Assembly: GCF_009740285.1 (NCBI RefSeq)
Contig: NZ_CP046566.1
Coordinates: 3,510,658-3,574,657, forward strand
Source: Phnomibacter ginsenosidimutans
GTDB lineage: Bacteria > Bacteroidota > Bacteroidia > Chitinophagales > Chitinophagaceae
Reading direction: 5' to 3'
DNA: 64,000 nucleotides
Positions 18,015 to 25,889 of this stretch are shown here, piece after piece. Each line of letters opens with the position of its first letter. Positions within the stretch are counted from its first letter, which is position 1. A program made the position numbers and the translations under genes. The notes below the pieces were generated by a model, which had not been told where the DNA came from, made no database searches, and saw only the letters and a list, made by a program, of their open reading frames with translations.

Positions 18015-18040
18015 AAATGAAGCGATTGATAGTTGTGTAC

Positions 18041-18076
18041 ACGGCCAGCCGGCCGTAAAAAATTGTTGCAAAAGTA
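18041..18076 (-). promoter_or_regulatory. icd promoter box and leader hairpin
   Basis: On the minus strand TACTTTTG (18069-18076) matches the -7 consensus. It is followed in the leader by the palindrome ACGGCCGGCTGGCCGT (18041-18056), 27 bases before the start codon. No TTTG is found at the expected -33 position. Confidence 0.45.
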
Positions 18077-18208
18077 AGGATGCCAGCCGCAGCGGCTACG
18101 TTAATTTGCGAATGGTTTTTTATAACCGGTGGATGTAAGTTTTGCAACTTTTTTTGCTGGCAAACGTTGAAATTGCCCCTACCTTTCCAATCAGGTAAGC
18201 AGTAGCCC

Positions 18209-18595
18209 ATGCATTCATTAATCACACAAGGTGTAGAGATCACCGTTGAAACCTACTACCAGCCGGATTTCAGCAATCCGACACACAATGAGTACATGTT
18301 TGCGTACCGCATTACTTTAGAAAATCACAATCCTTTTCCTGTTCAACTCCTGCGCCGCCACTGGGATATTTTCGACAGCAATGGCGAATACCGCGAAGTA
18401 GATGGCGACGGCGTGGTGGGCCAGCAACCGGTGCTGAACCCCGGCGAAGTATTTCGCTATGTAAGTGGCTGCAACCTGCAGTCTGACATGGGCAAAATGT
18501 GGGGCCACTACGAAATGATCAACCTGCTATCGCAGCAATCTTTTGAGGTAGAAATTCCTGCCTTCGATATGCTGGCGCCTTTTAAGGGGAATTGA
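18209..18595 (+). CDS. apaG: ApaG family protein
   Basis: A 128-residue single-domain beta-sandwich protein. The family signature is plain: YMFAYRITLENHNPFPVQLL, RRHWDIFDSNG, VVGQQPVLNPGE and MWGHYEM. ApaG is linked genetically to Co2+/Mg2+ efflux and to diadenosine-tetraphosphate metabolism in enterobacteria, but its biochemical role is not settled. It is divergent from icd, and its upstream region contains a TACCTTTC box one base off the -7 consensus. The length equals the usual 125-130 residues. Confidence 0.92.
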   Translation: MHSLITQGVEITVETYYQPDFSNPTHNEYMFAYRITLENHNPFPVQLLRRHWDIFDSNGEYREVDGDGVVGQQPVLNPGEVFRYVSGCNLQSDMGKMWGHYEMINLLSQQSFEVEIPAFDMLAPFKGN

Positions 18596-18640
18596 GTTGG
18601 GGAGTTGGCAGGTTGGAAAGTTGACGAGTTCCAGCGTTCA
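18594..18640. repeat. Low-complexity GTTGG repeat, right of apaG
   Basis: Composed of GAGTTGG, GGTTGGAAAGTTGACGAGTT units. Its reverse complement resembles the tract at 16503-16560, so the two flank icd-apaG as inverted copies. Confidence 0.55.
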
Positions 18641-18787
18641 CAAGTTCCAGAGTGCAGCATGTAGGATACAAAGCATGCCATAGGAAGTTCGTTGCCTTCA
18701 CTTCCTTATTTTTTATTTCTTATTCGTTTGTTCCTTATTCCTCATTCGCCCATCAGCACATCAGCTAATTAGCTAATCAACTAATTG

Positions 18788-19831
18788 CTAAGGCTTATAC
18801 CCCGCTTGCTCAAAAACTTGCCGGGCGGGCATTTTCATCAGGTCGGGAAATTTAGTGTCGGGAAATTTGGCCAGATAGGCATTCACTATTTGCCGGCCTA
18901 CAAACAAGGCAATGTAACCCGGGGCACCCTCGCCCAACTCCTGGGTTTTGGGGCCGTCTTTCAAATAGTTTTGGTTGATGAGCGGGTCTTTGCTGTACAG
19001 CAAATCGTTTTTCATGAAGAAGTTCCAGATAAGTGCCTCGTTGGCTTCGCAACCTTTTACCTGTTTGCCGGTGTAACCGAGTTGCAAGCTATCTGCCACA
19101 TCGGGCAGCAGGCGTTGCAGCAGCGCCATGCGTTTGCCTTTTTCCACCATGTCTTCCAGCAGCGTCAGGCTTTCGGGCTTGTACGGAAAGGCATCTTCAA
19201 TCAAATTTTTAGTCGCATTCACCAGCATAGTAGCCGGCGTAAAACGACGGGTTTGATAATCGAAAAACACACCGGCCCGTTTGCCTTCGTCGTACACCTG
19301 CGCATTGTCGCCGAGGTGCAACTGCAAGGCAATGCCCACACCGTTTTGCGTTCGCACATCACCATAATCGCCAATGGCAAAAGGCTCATAGGCATCCATA
19401 GGACTGATGAAAGTGGTGATGACAAAAGGAGAATCGGGTTGGTAGCCGGGTACATAATGCTGCAGGTAGCGCAGCACTTCTACCATGTCTTTTTCCAGTT
19501 GCGGCAAATGCTGATTGGCCACGCCGTTGGCCACTTCGTACACGGGTGTATAGCTGCGCAAAAAAGCCGTGATGGCCGCCAGCGCCTGCGGATCGCCAGG
19601 ATTGATGCCGAGCATTTTGCTCAGGTAGTTTTGTAAAAAACCGGGATACTGCTGCTGCAGTTGGTTGAGGCCGGGCACCAGCTGGTTGGTATCCAATGCA
19701 AAAAGGACTGATCAAAACGTTCCGTTTTTACACTGGCCGAAAAAGCACTGACATCAGGCTTTTGCTGGCCGCTTGTTACAAGCATACACACCCGCCAGCA
19801 GGCTCATCCACAGCATTATTCTTTTTACCAT
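18788..19831 (-). pseudogene. gldB: Gliding motility lipoprotein GldB, with two apparent frameshifts
   Basis: The long intact part (18788-19696) encodes about 300 residues of GldB: DTNQLVPGLNQLQQQYPGF, FVITTFISPMDAYEPF, TRRFTPATMLVNATKNLIED, FFMKNDLLYSKDP. The missing N-terminus lies directly upstream in other frames. An ATG at 19831 opens a lipoprotein signal (MVKRIMLWMSLLAGVYAC). Removing one A from a run at 19760-19763 and adding one T at 19700-19704 restores PDVSAFSASVKTERFDQSFF joined to ALDTNQL, giving a 347-residue protein. The two shifts cancel and both sit in homopolymers. GldB is required for gliding and T9SS function in relatives. It is either a sequencing artefact or a recently broken gene. 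Confidence 0.82.
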
Positions 19832-20378
19832 ACCGCAAAAGAACGATGTGTGTTGGAATTTATTGGACAAGGAAAATACAAAGCTGTGGAAAGCGGCCTG
19901 AGAAGTAACATTCGAGGAATTGGAAGGACGGCTAAACGGTATTCAAATCCCGAAAAGAAATTTTAATCTAAAACAGCACTACACCAACAGTGCAATCTTT
20001 TAAAGCATTTACAGGCCATCCTTCCATTCTAATTTGGTAGTACGCCAGCGGCGTAACCTTTTTGTAGAACTTGAAATTATCATAGGACATCCCTGCCCCA
20101 GCGGGGCAGCCTGTTGATTGGGTTGCCCCGCTGGGGCAAAGCAAACGGAAACGCTACTTAAGCTACAAACAGGCTACGCCGATGGCGTAGCAACAGCCTT
20201 CGATATCCTGAAAGTAAAAAAGATAATGCTGCAAAATAGCTATTCCGCTGGCGTTGCAGCATCATCCGTTTATTTTAATGAGTACCAGAAGCGATAGAGA
20301 AGCATTATAGCATTGATGCCATTCGTTGTTACATCAAACAAGTTGGAATCGTTTTTTTGAATGCCAAAACTAAAAACA
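19832..20378. other. 547-bp intergenic region with nested inverted repeats
   Basis: No gene can be supported between gldB and the mgtC-like gene. A short open stretch ending at a TAA near 19965 could encode about 40 residues (ending RTAKRYSNPEKKF), but it has no clear start and no recognisable family. From 20035 to 20265 the region is dominated by palindromes. Confidence 0.6.
20035..20265. repeat. Nested inverted repeat element (ACGCCnnCGGCGT and TGCCCCAGCGGGGCA)
   Basis: An outer pair of about 35-base arms: TACGCCAGCGGCGTAACC with TTTTTGTAG downstream at 20040-20066, matched by the reverse complement of 20163-20192 (CTACGCCGATGGCGTAG core). Inside is a second pair, CTGCCCCAGCGGGGCAGCC at 20093-20111 and its inverse TTGCCCCGCTGGGGCAA at 20123-20139. 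A third, degenerate copy of the outer arm lies at 20226-20262. Confidence 0.7.
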
Positions 20379-21011
20379 TCAATACCTGAACTCTAGGATG
20401 CGTTCGTCGTGCATCATTTTTTCTACCAGCCGCAGGTGGCGTTTTTGTGGGCCTTCTACATACCAGCTGCTTTCTACCGTGCCGTTGGCCCGGCGGTGGC
20501 TATTGATTTTGTATTGCAACCTTGCCGCTTTCAGCATGTTTTCGATGTGCAGCAAATCGCCCTGATGGCTATGCGTAACGAGATGGTACGTCCGTTGCAA
20601 ATTCACCCGGTCGATGATGACTTCGAGCTTGGGCAAAAAAGCCATCACCACAAACACAATACCCGTGGCCAGCAAAGCAAACCAAGGATGCCCCGCCCCC
20701 ACGGCCATACCCAAAGCGGCGGTTACCCAAATACTGGCTGCTGTGGTGAGGCCATGTGCCCGGTCGTTGCCTTTGAAAATAACACCGGCACCTACAAAAC
20801 CAATGCCCACCACAATGTTGGACGCAATGCGTTCTGGTGCCACACTGCTGCCAATCATGGGACTGAGCATGGTGTACAAACAGGCACCAATGCTGATGAG
20901 CATCATGGTACGAAAACCGGCCGACTTGCTGCGGTACTCCCGCTCGGCGCCAATAATACCGCCTACCAATAAAGCCATTAATAATTGTGAAACCTGTTCT
21001 CCTGTAATCAT
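20379..21011 (-). CDS. MgtC/SapB family membrane protein
   Basis: A 210-residue inner-membrane protein. The N-terminal two-thirds match the MgtC/SapB core: LLVGGIIGAEREYRSKSAGFRT, VVGIGFVGAGVIFKG, GLTTAASIWVTAALGMAVGAG, in four or five hydrophobic segments. The last 75 residues form a soluble ACT-like tail (YHLVTHSHQGDLLHIENML, KMMHDERILEFRY). Relatives are linked to Mg2+ limitation and acid survival; the E. coli homologue YhiD has no settled function. It diverges from nadE across about 100 bases. Confidence 0.88.
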   Translation of the reverse strand: MITGEQVSQLLMALLVGGIIGAEREYRSKSAGFRTMMLISIGACLYTMLSPMIGSSVAPERIASNIVVGIGFVGAGVIFKGNDRAHGLTTAASIWVTAALGMAVGAGHPWFALLATGIVFVVMAFLPKLEVIIDRVNLQRTYHLVTHSHQGDLLHIENMLKAARLQYKINSHRRANGTVESSWYVEGPQKRHLRLVEKMMHDERILEFRY

Positions 21012-21113
21012 GGCGCCAATCGTTGTTGCTGCTTAAAGGTAGCACTACCCGGCCAATGACTGCATCTTGCTACCTTAGCGGCCTATCCATCAACAGCATT
21101 CATTCGATCATAT

Positions 21114-22796
21114 ATGAAAATCGCCATCGCCCAACAGAACTATCACATCGGCAATTTTGCCCGCAATACACAGCACATTATTGAGGCCATTGACACAGCG
21201 AAAGCTGCAGGCGCCGACATCATTCTGTTTAGCGAACTCAGCATTTGCGGCTACCCCGCCCGTGACTTCCTGGAGTTTGACGATTTCATTTATCAATGCC
21301 AACAATCACTCTCGCAGATTGCTGCACATTGCGACAGCATAGCTGCACTGGTGGGTGCACCAGAACGAAACCCCAATCTCAAAGGCAAAGACCTTTTCAA
21401 TACAGCTTACTTTTTATACGAAGGAAAAGTGCAGCAGGCCATTCACAAAACACTGCTGCCTACCTACGACGTGTTTGATGAGAACCGCTACTTTGAACCG
21501 GCTTACGAATGGAATATTGTACACTTCAAAGGCAAGAAGCTGGCGGTGACGATTTGTGAAGACATCTGGAACCTGGGCGACAATCCGCTGTACCGCATTT
21601 GCCCCATGGATGAGCTGATGAAACAGCAACCTGATGTGATGCTCAACCTCAGCGCTTCACCATTCGATTACACGCATGATGAGGACCGCAAAGCCACCAT
21701 TAAAGCGAATGTGCTGAAGTACAAGCTGCCCATGTTTTACTGCAATGCCGTAGGCAGCCAAACCGAGATTGTGTTTGATGGCGCCAGCCTCGTATTTGAT
21801 AAGGATGCCAACCTCTGTGGCCAGCTGCCGATGTTTACCGAATCGCTGCAATACTTTACCCTGCGGGAAGATGGCAGCATTGATGCTCCCATACTGGAAC
21901 CAGCCAGCCGGGTGCCCGATAAAGAACTGACACCGCATGGCCTGGAAGCCGAACTGAACATTGCACAAATACACGATGCGATTATCCTCGGCATTCAGGA
22001 TTATTTTGGTAAGATGGGTTTTCAACAAGCCATTGTGGCCAGCAGTGGTGGTATTGACAGTGCCGTTACGCTGGCACTGGCCGTACGGGCATTGGGTGCT
22101 GCCAATGTGCGGGCCATCCTCATGCCCTCGCAGTACAGCACCGGCCACAGCGTAGACGATGCCGTGCAGCTGAGCCGCAACCTGCAGAACCCTTACGACA
22201 TTGTGCCGATTAAAAACATCTTCGATCAGTTTACGACTGAGTTGCAACCCTTGTTTGGCAATCTGCCCTTCAATGTAGCAGAAGAAAATATCCAAAGCCG
22301 GGTGCGGGGCAATCTAGTGATGGCCATTGCCAATAAGTTTAACTACATACTGCTCAACACCAGCAACAAAAGCGAACTGAGCACCGGCTACGGCACCCTC
22401 TACGGCGATATGGCCGGCGGCTTGGGTGTATTGGGCGATTGCTACAAACTGCAGGTGTATGCGCTGGCCCGCTACATCAATAAAGATGGAGAAGTGATTC
22501 CGGAAAACATCATTACCAAACCACCGAGTGCCGAGCTGCGCCCCGGCCAAAAAGACAGCGACAGCCTGCCGGAATACGATGTGCTCGATCCGCTGCTGTA
22601 CCAATACATCGAACGCCGCCAGGGCCCCAACGAAATAAAAGCCATGGGCTTTGATGCGGCACTCGTAGACCGGGTGCTGCGTATGGTAAACATCAACGAA
22701 TACAAACGCAATCAGTTTTGCCCCATCATACGGGTAAGCCCCAAGGCATTTGGTGTGGGCAGAAGAATGCCGATCGTAGGGAAATATTTGAGTTGA
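21114..22796 (+). CDS. nadE: Glutamine-dependent NAD+ synthetase
   Basis: A 560-residue two-domain enzyme making NAD+ from nicotinate adenine dinucleotide with glutamine as nitrogen donor. The N-terminal nitrilase-type glutaminase has the Glu41/Lys112/Cys148 triad (ELSICGYPARD, KTLLPTYDVFDE, VTICEDIWN). The C-terminal synthetase has the PP-loop SSGGIDSAVTLALA, the STGYGTLYGDMAGG ammonia/NAD-site region and RPGQKDSDSLPEY. Both halves are complete, so this is the glutamine-using type rather than the short ammonia-only form. The ATG at 21114 gives the expected nitrilase start. Confidence 0.95.
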   Translation: MKIAIAQQNYHIGNFARNTQHIIEAIDTAKAAGADIILFSELSICGYPARDFLEFDDFIYQCQQSLSQIAAHCDSIAALVGAPERNPNLKGKDLFNTAYFLYEGKVQQAIHKTLLPTYDVFDENRYFEPAYEWNIVHFKGKKLAVTICEDIWNLGDNPLYRICPMDELMKQQPDVMLNLSASPFDYTHDEDRKATIKANVLKYKLPMFYCNAVGSQTEIVFDGASLVFDKDANLCGQLPMFTESLQYFTLREDGSIDAPILEPASRVPDKELTPHGLEAELNIAQIHDAIILGIQDYFGKMGFQQAIVASSGGIDSAVTLALAVRALGAANVRAILMPSQYSTGHSVDDAVQLSRNLQNPYDIVPIKNIFDQFTTELQPLFGNLPFNVAEENIQSRVRGNLVMAIANKFNYILLNTSNKSELSTGYGTLYGDMAGGLGVLGDCYKLQVYALARYINKDGEVIPENIITKPPSAELRPGQKDSDSLPEYDVLDPLLYQYIERRQGPNEIKAMGFDAALVDRVLRMVNINEYKRNQFCPIIRVSPKAFGVGRRMPIVGKYLS

Positions 22797-22802
22797 TAAC
22801 TG

Positions 22803-22834
22803 CTACCCTGAGTCCGTCGAAGGGTGGTTTTTTG
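22803..22834 (+). terminator. Possible terminator / REP-type hairpin after nadE
   Basis: ACCCT (22805-22809) pairs with AGGGT (22821-22825) around a GAGTCCGTCGA loop and is followed by six T residues (22828-22833). The sequence resembles the ubiquitous CCCTGAG..TCGAAGGG intergenic palindromes. Confidence 0.5.
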
Positions 22835-23049
22835 GGACGCGGATGGGAAGGATGGAAGAAGGATTTTCGCGGAGGGTGGTTGGTTGAGTATTCCTCGATT
22901 TTTGGAATATTGAACATGATGTTTTGAATTTACAATCCACCACATATGAATAAATAGAACCAGCAACTTCATTCGTATTATTCTAATTGAAAAGAGATAT
23001 ATAACCTATCAAACTTCCTATTTGTCAAACCCACTCAATCAATATTAGA

Positions 23050-23925
23050 ATGAATAACAAGTGCCATTTCATTGTATTCCGAACACTTCTTCTAATGTGG
23101 ATTAATATTGTTAGTCAAGTTGTATTTGCACAAGTAGCCAATGATGAAAACGCATTTTTTGATGGCACATACAACAAAGCTTATATTACAAAGCATCGCA
23201 TTAAAACCGTCATTGTTGAACACCATAACCCTAAATTAAAAAGCTCTAAGGTGATATACAACTTTAGCAAAGAAGGGTTATTAGAATCAATGAATAGCAT
23301 CGACTCTAATGGAAGAGTAAATATTCTTTATAGGTTTTCATTTGATGCCTATGGCAATCTATGCCGTATCATTAATCAAATGGCAGACAGTAAACATGCC
23401 GACACTTTTAACGCTCGGTTAGTGTACAATAAAAATTTATTGGTAGAGGAAAAAACAGTGTATGCATCAATACCAATCTTTCATTTTTATGATGAAAATG
23501 GTCTTCGCATAAAATCAGTAAACAGGTACTATAATGGATGGCTTACTACCAGTATGAGAAAAGTCGATTACAGCTATGATGAGCACAACAGACCTTTACG
23601 TATCACTGACAGAATTGTAGACAGTACTGCAGATACTACACAACAATGGATGTCGGACAGACTTTACAGTTATCCAAATAAAAAACTGATTATTATTTCT
23701 GAGAAAATTGCAAATGGCTTTTTCTCTACCAATAGAGGTCAACAAAAAATTGTGCTTGATAGAAAAGGAAGTGTCATTGCTTTTGAAAGTGATGTAGCAG
23801 TTAGCAGGTATTATTTATACAACCGAAAAGGATTGATGCAACAAAAGATTGAAAAGTATCCATCAACGTTTGAAACGCTATCTCAACACCTGTTTAAAAC
23901 CACTTACGGATACAGCTTTTGGTAA
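23050..23925 (+). CDS. Secreted orphan protein with YD/RHS-like strand repeats
   Basis: A 291-residue exported protein; the signal peptide ends near residue 28 (SQVVFAQ). The body consists of short beta-strand units with Tyr/Asp/Asn turns (YNFSKEGLLESMNSIDSNGR, YRFSFDAYGNLCRI, DYSYDEHNRPLRITD, YYLYNRKGLMQQKIEKY), reminiscent of the YD-repeat or RHS wall but far too short for an RHS toxin. No catalytic domain is visible. The gene is clearly more AT-rich than nadE and the methyltransferase on either side and lies between repeats, consistent with recent acquisition. No partner gene is adjacent. Confidence 0.6.
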   Translation: MNNKCHFIVFRTLLLMWINIVSQVVFAQVANDENAFFDGTYNKAYITKHRIKTVIVEHHNPKLKSSKVIYNFSKEGLLESMNSIDSNGRVNILYRFSFDAYGNLCRIINQMADSKHADTFNARLVYNKNLLVEEKTVYASIPIFHFYDENGLRIKSVNRYYNGWLTTSMRKVDYSYDEHNRPLRITDRIVDSTADTTQQWMSDRLYSYPNKKLIIISEKIANGFFSTNRGQQKIVLDRKGSVIAFESDVAVSRYYLYNRKGLMQQKIEKYPSTFETLSQHLFKTTYGYSFW

Positions 23926-24004
23926 TTAGTAGCTCAAACTTTTGCCTTTCAGGATTTTTACCACTTTTAGTTCAGTCACAATTACATCTTGATTTACCCT
24001 AACT

Positions 24005-24048
24005 AAAAACACACGCTGCCCGGTAACCGCATTACCGAACAGCGTGTG
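24005..24048 (-). terminator. Hairpin terminator facing the minus strand
   Basis: ACACGCTGCCCGGTAA pairs with TTACCGAACAGCGTGT with two mismatches. On the minus strand it is followed by TTTTTAG; on the plus strand no T-run follows. It therefore fits transcription from the right, where only a coding-like remnant (24072 onward) is present. Confidence 0.6.
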
Positions 24049-24071
24049 CTATACAATTGATTGTTGAGCAA

Positions 24072-24146
24072 CTACAAAGTCGCCAACACTTCCAGGGCTT
24101 TCTTTCTGAAATCTTCTGTAGACGGATGGGTAACTCTTGTCACGCC
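24072..24146 (-). pseudogene. Possible remnant of a gene 3' end
   Basis: Just upstream of the minus-strand terminator an open frame ends with GVTRVTHPSTEDFRKKALEV followed by LATL and a stop. This reads like a normal globular-protein C-terminus, unlike the Cys/Ser-rich sequence preceding it in the same frame, which lies antisense to the methyltransferase. I read it as the tail of a gene whose 5' part has been lost. No family is recognised. Confidence 0.35.
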
Positions 24147-24177
24147 CAACCAGCTGCCCGTGCAGCATTTTTGTTGT

Positions 24178-24795
24178 ATGGAAAATCCGCTACAACAACA
24201 TTGGGAAACGGTGTACAAAACCAATACAGCACAACAGGTAAGCTGGACGGAAGAAGTACCGGCACAATCGCTGGCGCTGATTGCTGAACTGAACCTGCCG
24301 AAGGATGCAGCCATTGTAGATATTGGCGGTGGTGACAGTAAGCTGGTTGATCACTTGCTGGCGCAGGGCTATACCAACATTACTGTGGTCGATATTTCTG
24401 CCGCAGCCCTTGAGAGGGCCAAAGTTCGGCTGGGCGACGCTGCCGCAACGGTGCAATGGGTGGTAAGTGATGTGCTGGCTTTTGAACCAACACAATCTTT
24501 CGCCCTCTGGCACGACCGGGCAGCTTTTCATTTTCTCACCAACCCTGCCGATGTACAACGCTACTTGCAACTATTGGAAAAAAATGTAGCAGGCAATGTG
24601 ATTATTGCAGCATTCAGCACCGAAGGCCCCAGCAAATGCAGCGGCCTGCCTGTACAGCAATACAGCGAAGGCAGCATGTGCTCACTGATGGAAGGACGGT
24701 TTCATAAATTGAAATGCGATACGGTGACGCATATTACGCCTGCAGCAGCAAGACAAGAGTTTGTGTACTGTGGGTTCAGTAAAAATCAAGCATAA
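24178..24795 (+). CDS. Class I SAM-dependent methyltransferase
   Basis: A 205-residue methyltransferase. Motif I is AIVDIGGGDSKLVDHLL, motif II ITVVDISAAALERAK, motif III VQWVVSDVLAFEP, and the region WHDRAAFHFLTNPADVQRYL matches motif IV of the small UbiE/tellurite-resistance-like group. ENPLQQHWETVYKTNTAQQV at the N-terminus is a common opening for this subgroup. The start is the ATG at 24178; the longer frame from 24061 would translate the hairpin and remnant region. Substrate unknown. The C-terminal Cys-containing segment (SKCSGLPVQQYSEGSMCSLM) is unusual and could bear on thiol or metalloid substrates, which is speculation. Confidence 0.82.
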   Translation: MENPLQQHWETVYKTNTAQQVSWTEEVPAQSLALIAELNLPKDAAIVDIGGGDSKLVDHLLAQGYTNITVVDISAAALERAKVRLGDAAATVQWVVSDVLAFEPTQSFALWHDRAAFHFLTNPADVQRYLQLLEKNVAGNVIIAAFSTEGPSKCSGLPVQQYSEGSMCSLMEGRFHKLKCDTVTHITPAAARQEFVYCGFSKNQA

Positions 24796-24816
24796 CATTT
24801 TGATGTAACGATCAAC

Positions 24817-24852
24817 AAAAGCGGGCCCGGCAACCACCGGACCCGCTTTTTA
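24817..24852. terminator. Bidirectional terminator
   Basis: AAAAGCGGGCCCGG and CCGGACCCGCTTTTT pair with a single mismatch around a 6-base loop, between convergent genes. Confidence 0.85.
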
Positions 24853-24869
24853 TTTTCAGTCGACATTTT

Positions 24870-25700
24870 TTAATTGATGGCTTTGATACACAGCAAAGGA
24901 ATATGGGTATGAAAAGCCAGCCTTGTAGTGTGGCTGCGGCGGAAAATGGATTCGAGCCAGCCATGTTTTTTCGGAATCATCAGCATCATATCAATGTGGT
25001 GCTCCGCAATAAAGGCATCCATGGCATTGGTAAAATCTTCGCCTTCCACCAATACAAATTCAGGTTGTATTTTTTCAAATAGTTCGCCTACAATCACATT
25101 GTTGTGGTACACTTCGGGGTTAAAGTCTTGCGGATCATTTTCGTTGTGTACTACCACCAGCTTCGCTTTTAGCTCTGCCAGTATTTTTTTCATGGCTTCG
25201 GCAGGGGTGGTTTTCATCACATCTTTGTAATCGCAGGCCCAGCCAATTTTTTCAATGGGTTTATAGCTGGCATCTGGCGGTACTATCAGCACCGGCACAG
25301 CCACATGATGAATAATGTGGGTGGTATTGCTACCAATAAGCACCTGCTCCAGTTTGCCGCCTCCGGTAATACCCATCACAATCAAATCGGCCGCTACTTC
25401 TTCGGCCACTTCACTGATGCGTTCCTGCAAAAAACCAAAATCGGAAATGGTTTCTATGGCTACTTCATTGCCACTGGCCTTGAGCAAGGTAGCTTTCAGT
25501 TGTTGCAAATTTTCTTCACTGGCTTTTTGCAACTCTTCGGTTTGCAAAATGGCCCAGCTCATTTCGGTAGCCAAGGGCATGCTGTAGGCATTGTACAACA
25601 CCAGCTTGTTGGCGCCCAGTTCTTTGGCCAAACCAAGGGCATACAGAGCACTGTTTTGTGCAGTGGCAGAAAAATCGGTGGGAACTAAAATGGTACGCAT
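24870..25700 (-). CDS. Tandem universal stress protein (UspA family)
   Basis: A 276-residue cytosolic protein made of two UspA folds. The first (residues 1-145) begins MRTILVPTDFSATAQNSALY and ends with the nucleotide-binding loop GITGGGKLEQVLIGSNT and VPVLIVPP. The second (about 150-276) is degenerate: KIGWACDYKD replaces the usual start and HTTRLAFHTHIPLLCI the end, with no GxxG loop. The first domain probably binds ATP and the second is structural. The ATG at 25700 is chosen because the canonical strand follows at once. Such tandem Usp proteins are common in Bacteroidota. Its role in stress is inferred from the family. Confidence 0.88.
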   Translation of the reverse strand: MRTILVPTDFSATAQNSALYALGLAKELGANKLVLYNAYSMPLATEMSWAILQTEELQKASEENLQQLKATLLKASGNEVAIETISDFGFLQERISEVAEEVAADLIVMGITGGGKLEQVLIGSNTTHIIHHVAVPVLIVPPDASYKPIEKIGWACDYKDVMKTTPAEAMKKILAELKAKLVVVHNENDPQDFNPEVYHNNVIVGELFEKIQPEFVLVEGEDFTNAMDAFIAEHHIDMMLMIPKKHGWLESIFRRSHTTRLAFHTHIPLLCIKAIN

Positions 25701-25889
25701 ACAATCGTTTTTATTGTGGGTAATCATTATGGCTGTTCAATCTTTTATCCGCAATGAAAATACTTCATTCTGCCCAGCCTGTGTATGATGGAAGTCAAGC
25801 CATACGTTAATTCTGCAGGCAGCTTTGCACGGCATGCCATTTGCATAGTTGCAGCACGTATTTTCACCGCCTCAATTTTTTCTACCATC

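Noticed and set aside
16527-18020. 497-codon open frame on the plus strand across icd
   Set aside because: It is antisense to a complete isocitrate dehydrogenase with all motifs, is rich in His/Gln/Phe and has no domain signal; long shadow frames arise from codon bias.
19840-19967. Short frame ending RTAKRYSNPEKKF
   Set aside because: About 40 residues with no start codon in a suitable place and no family; kept only as a note in the intergenic region.
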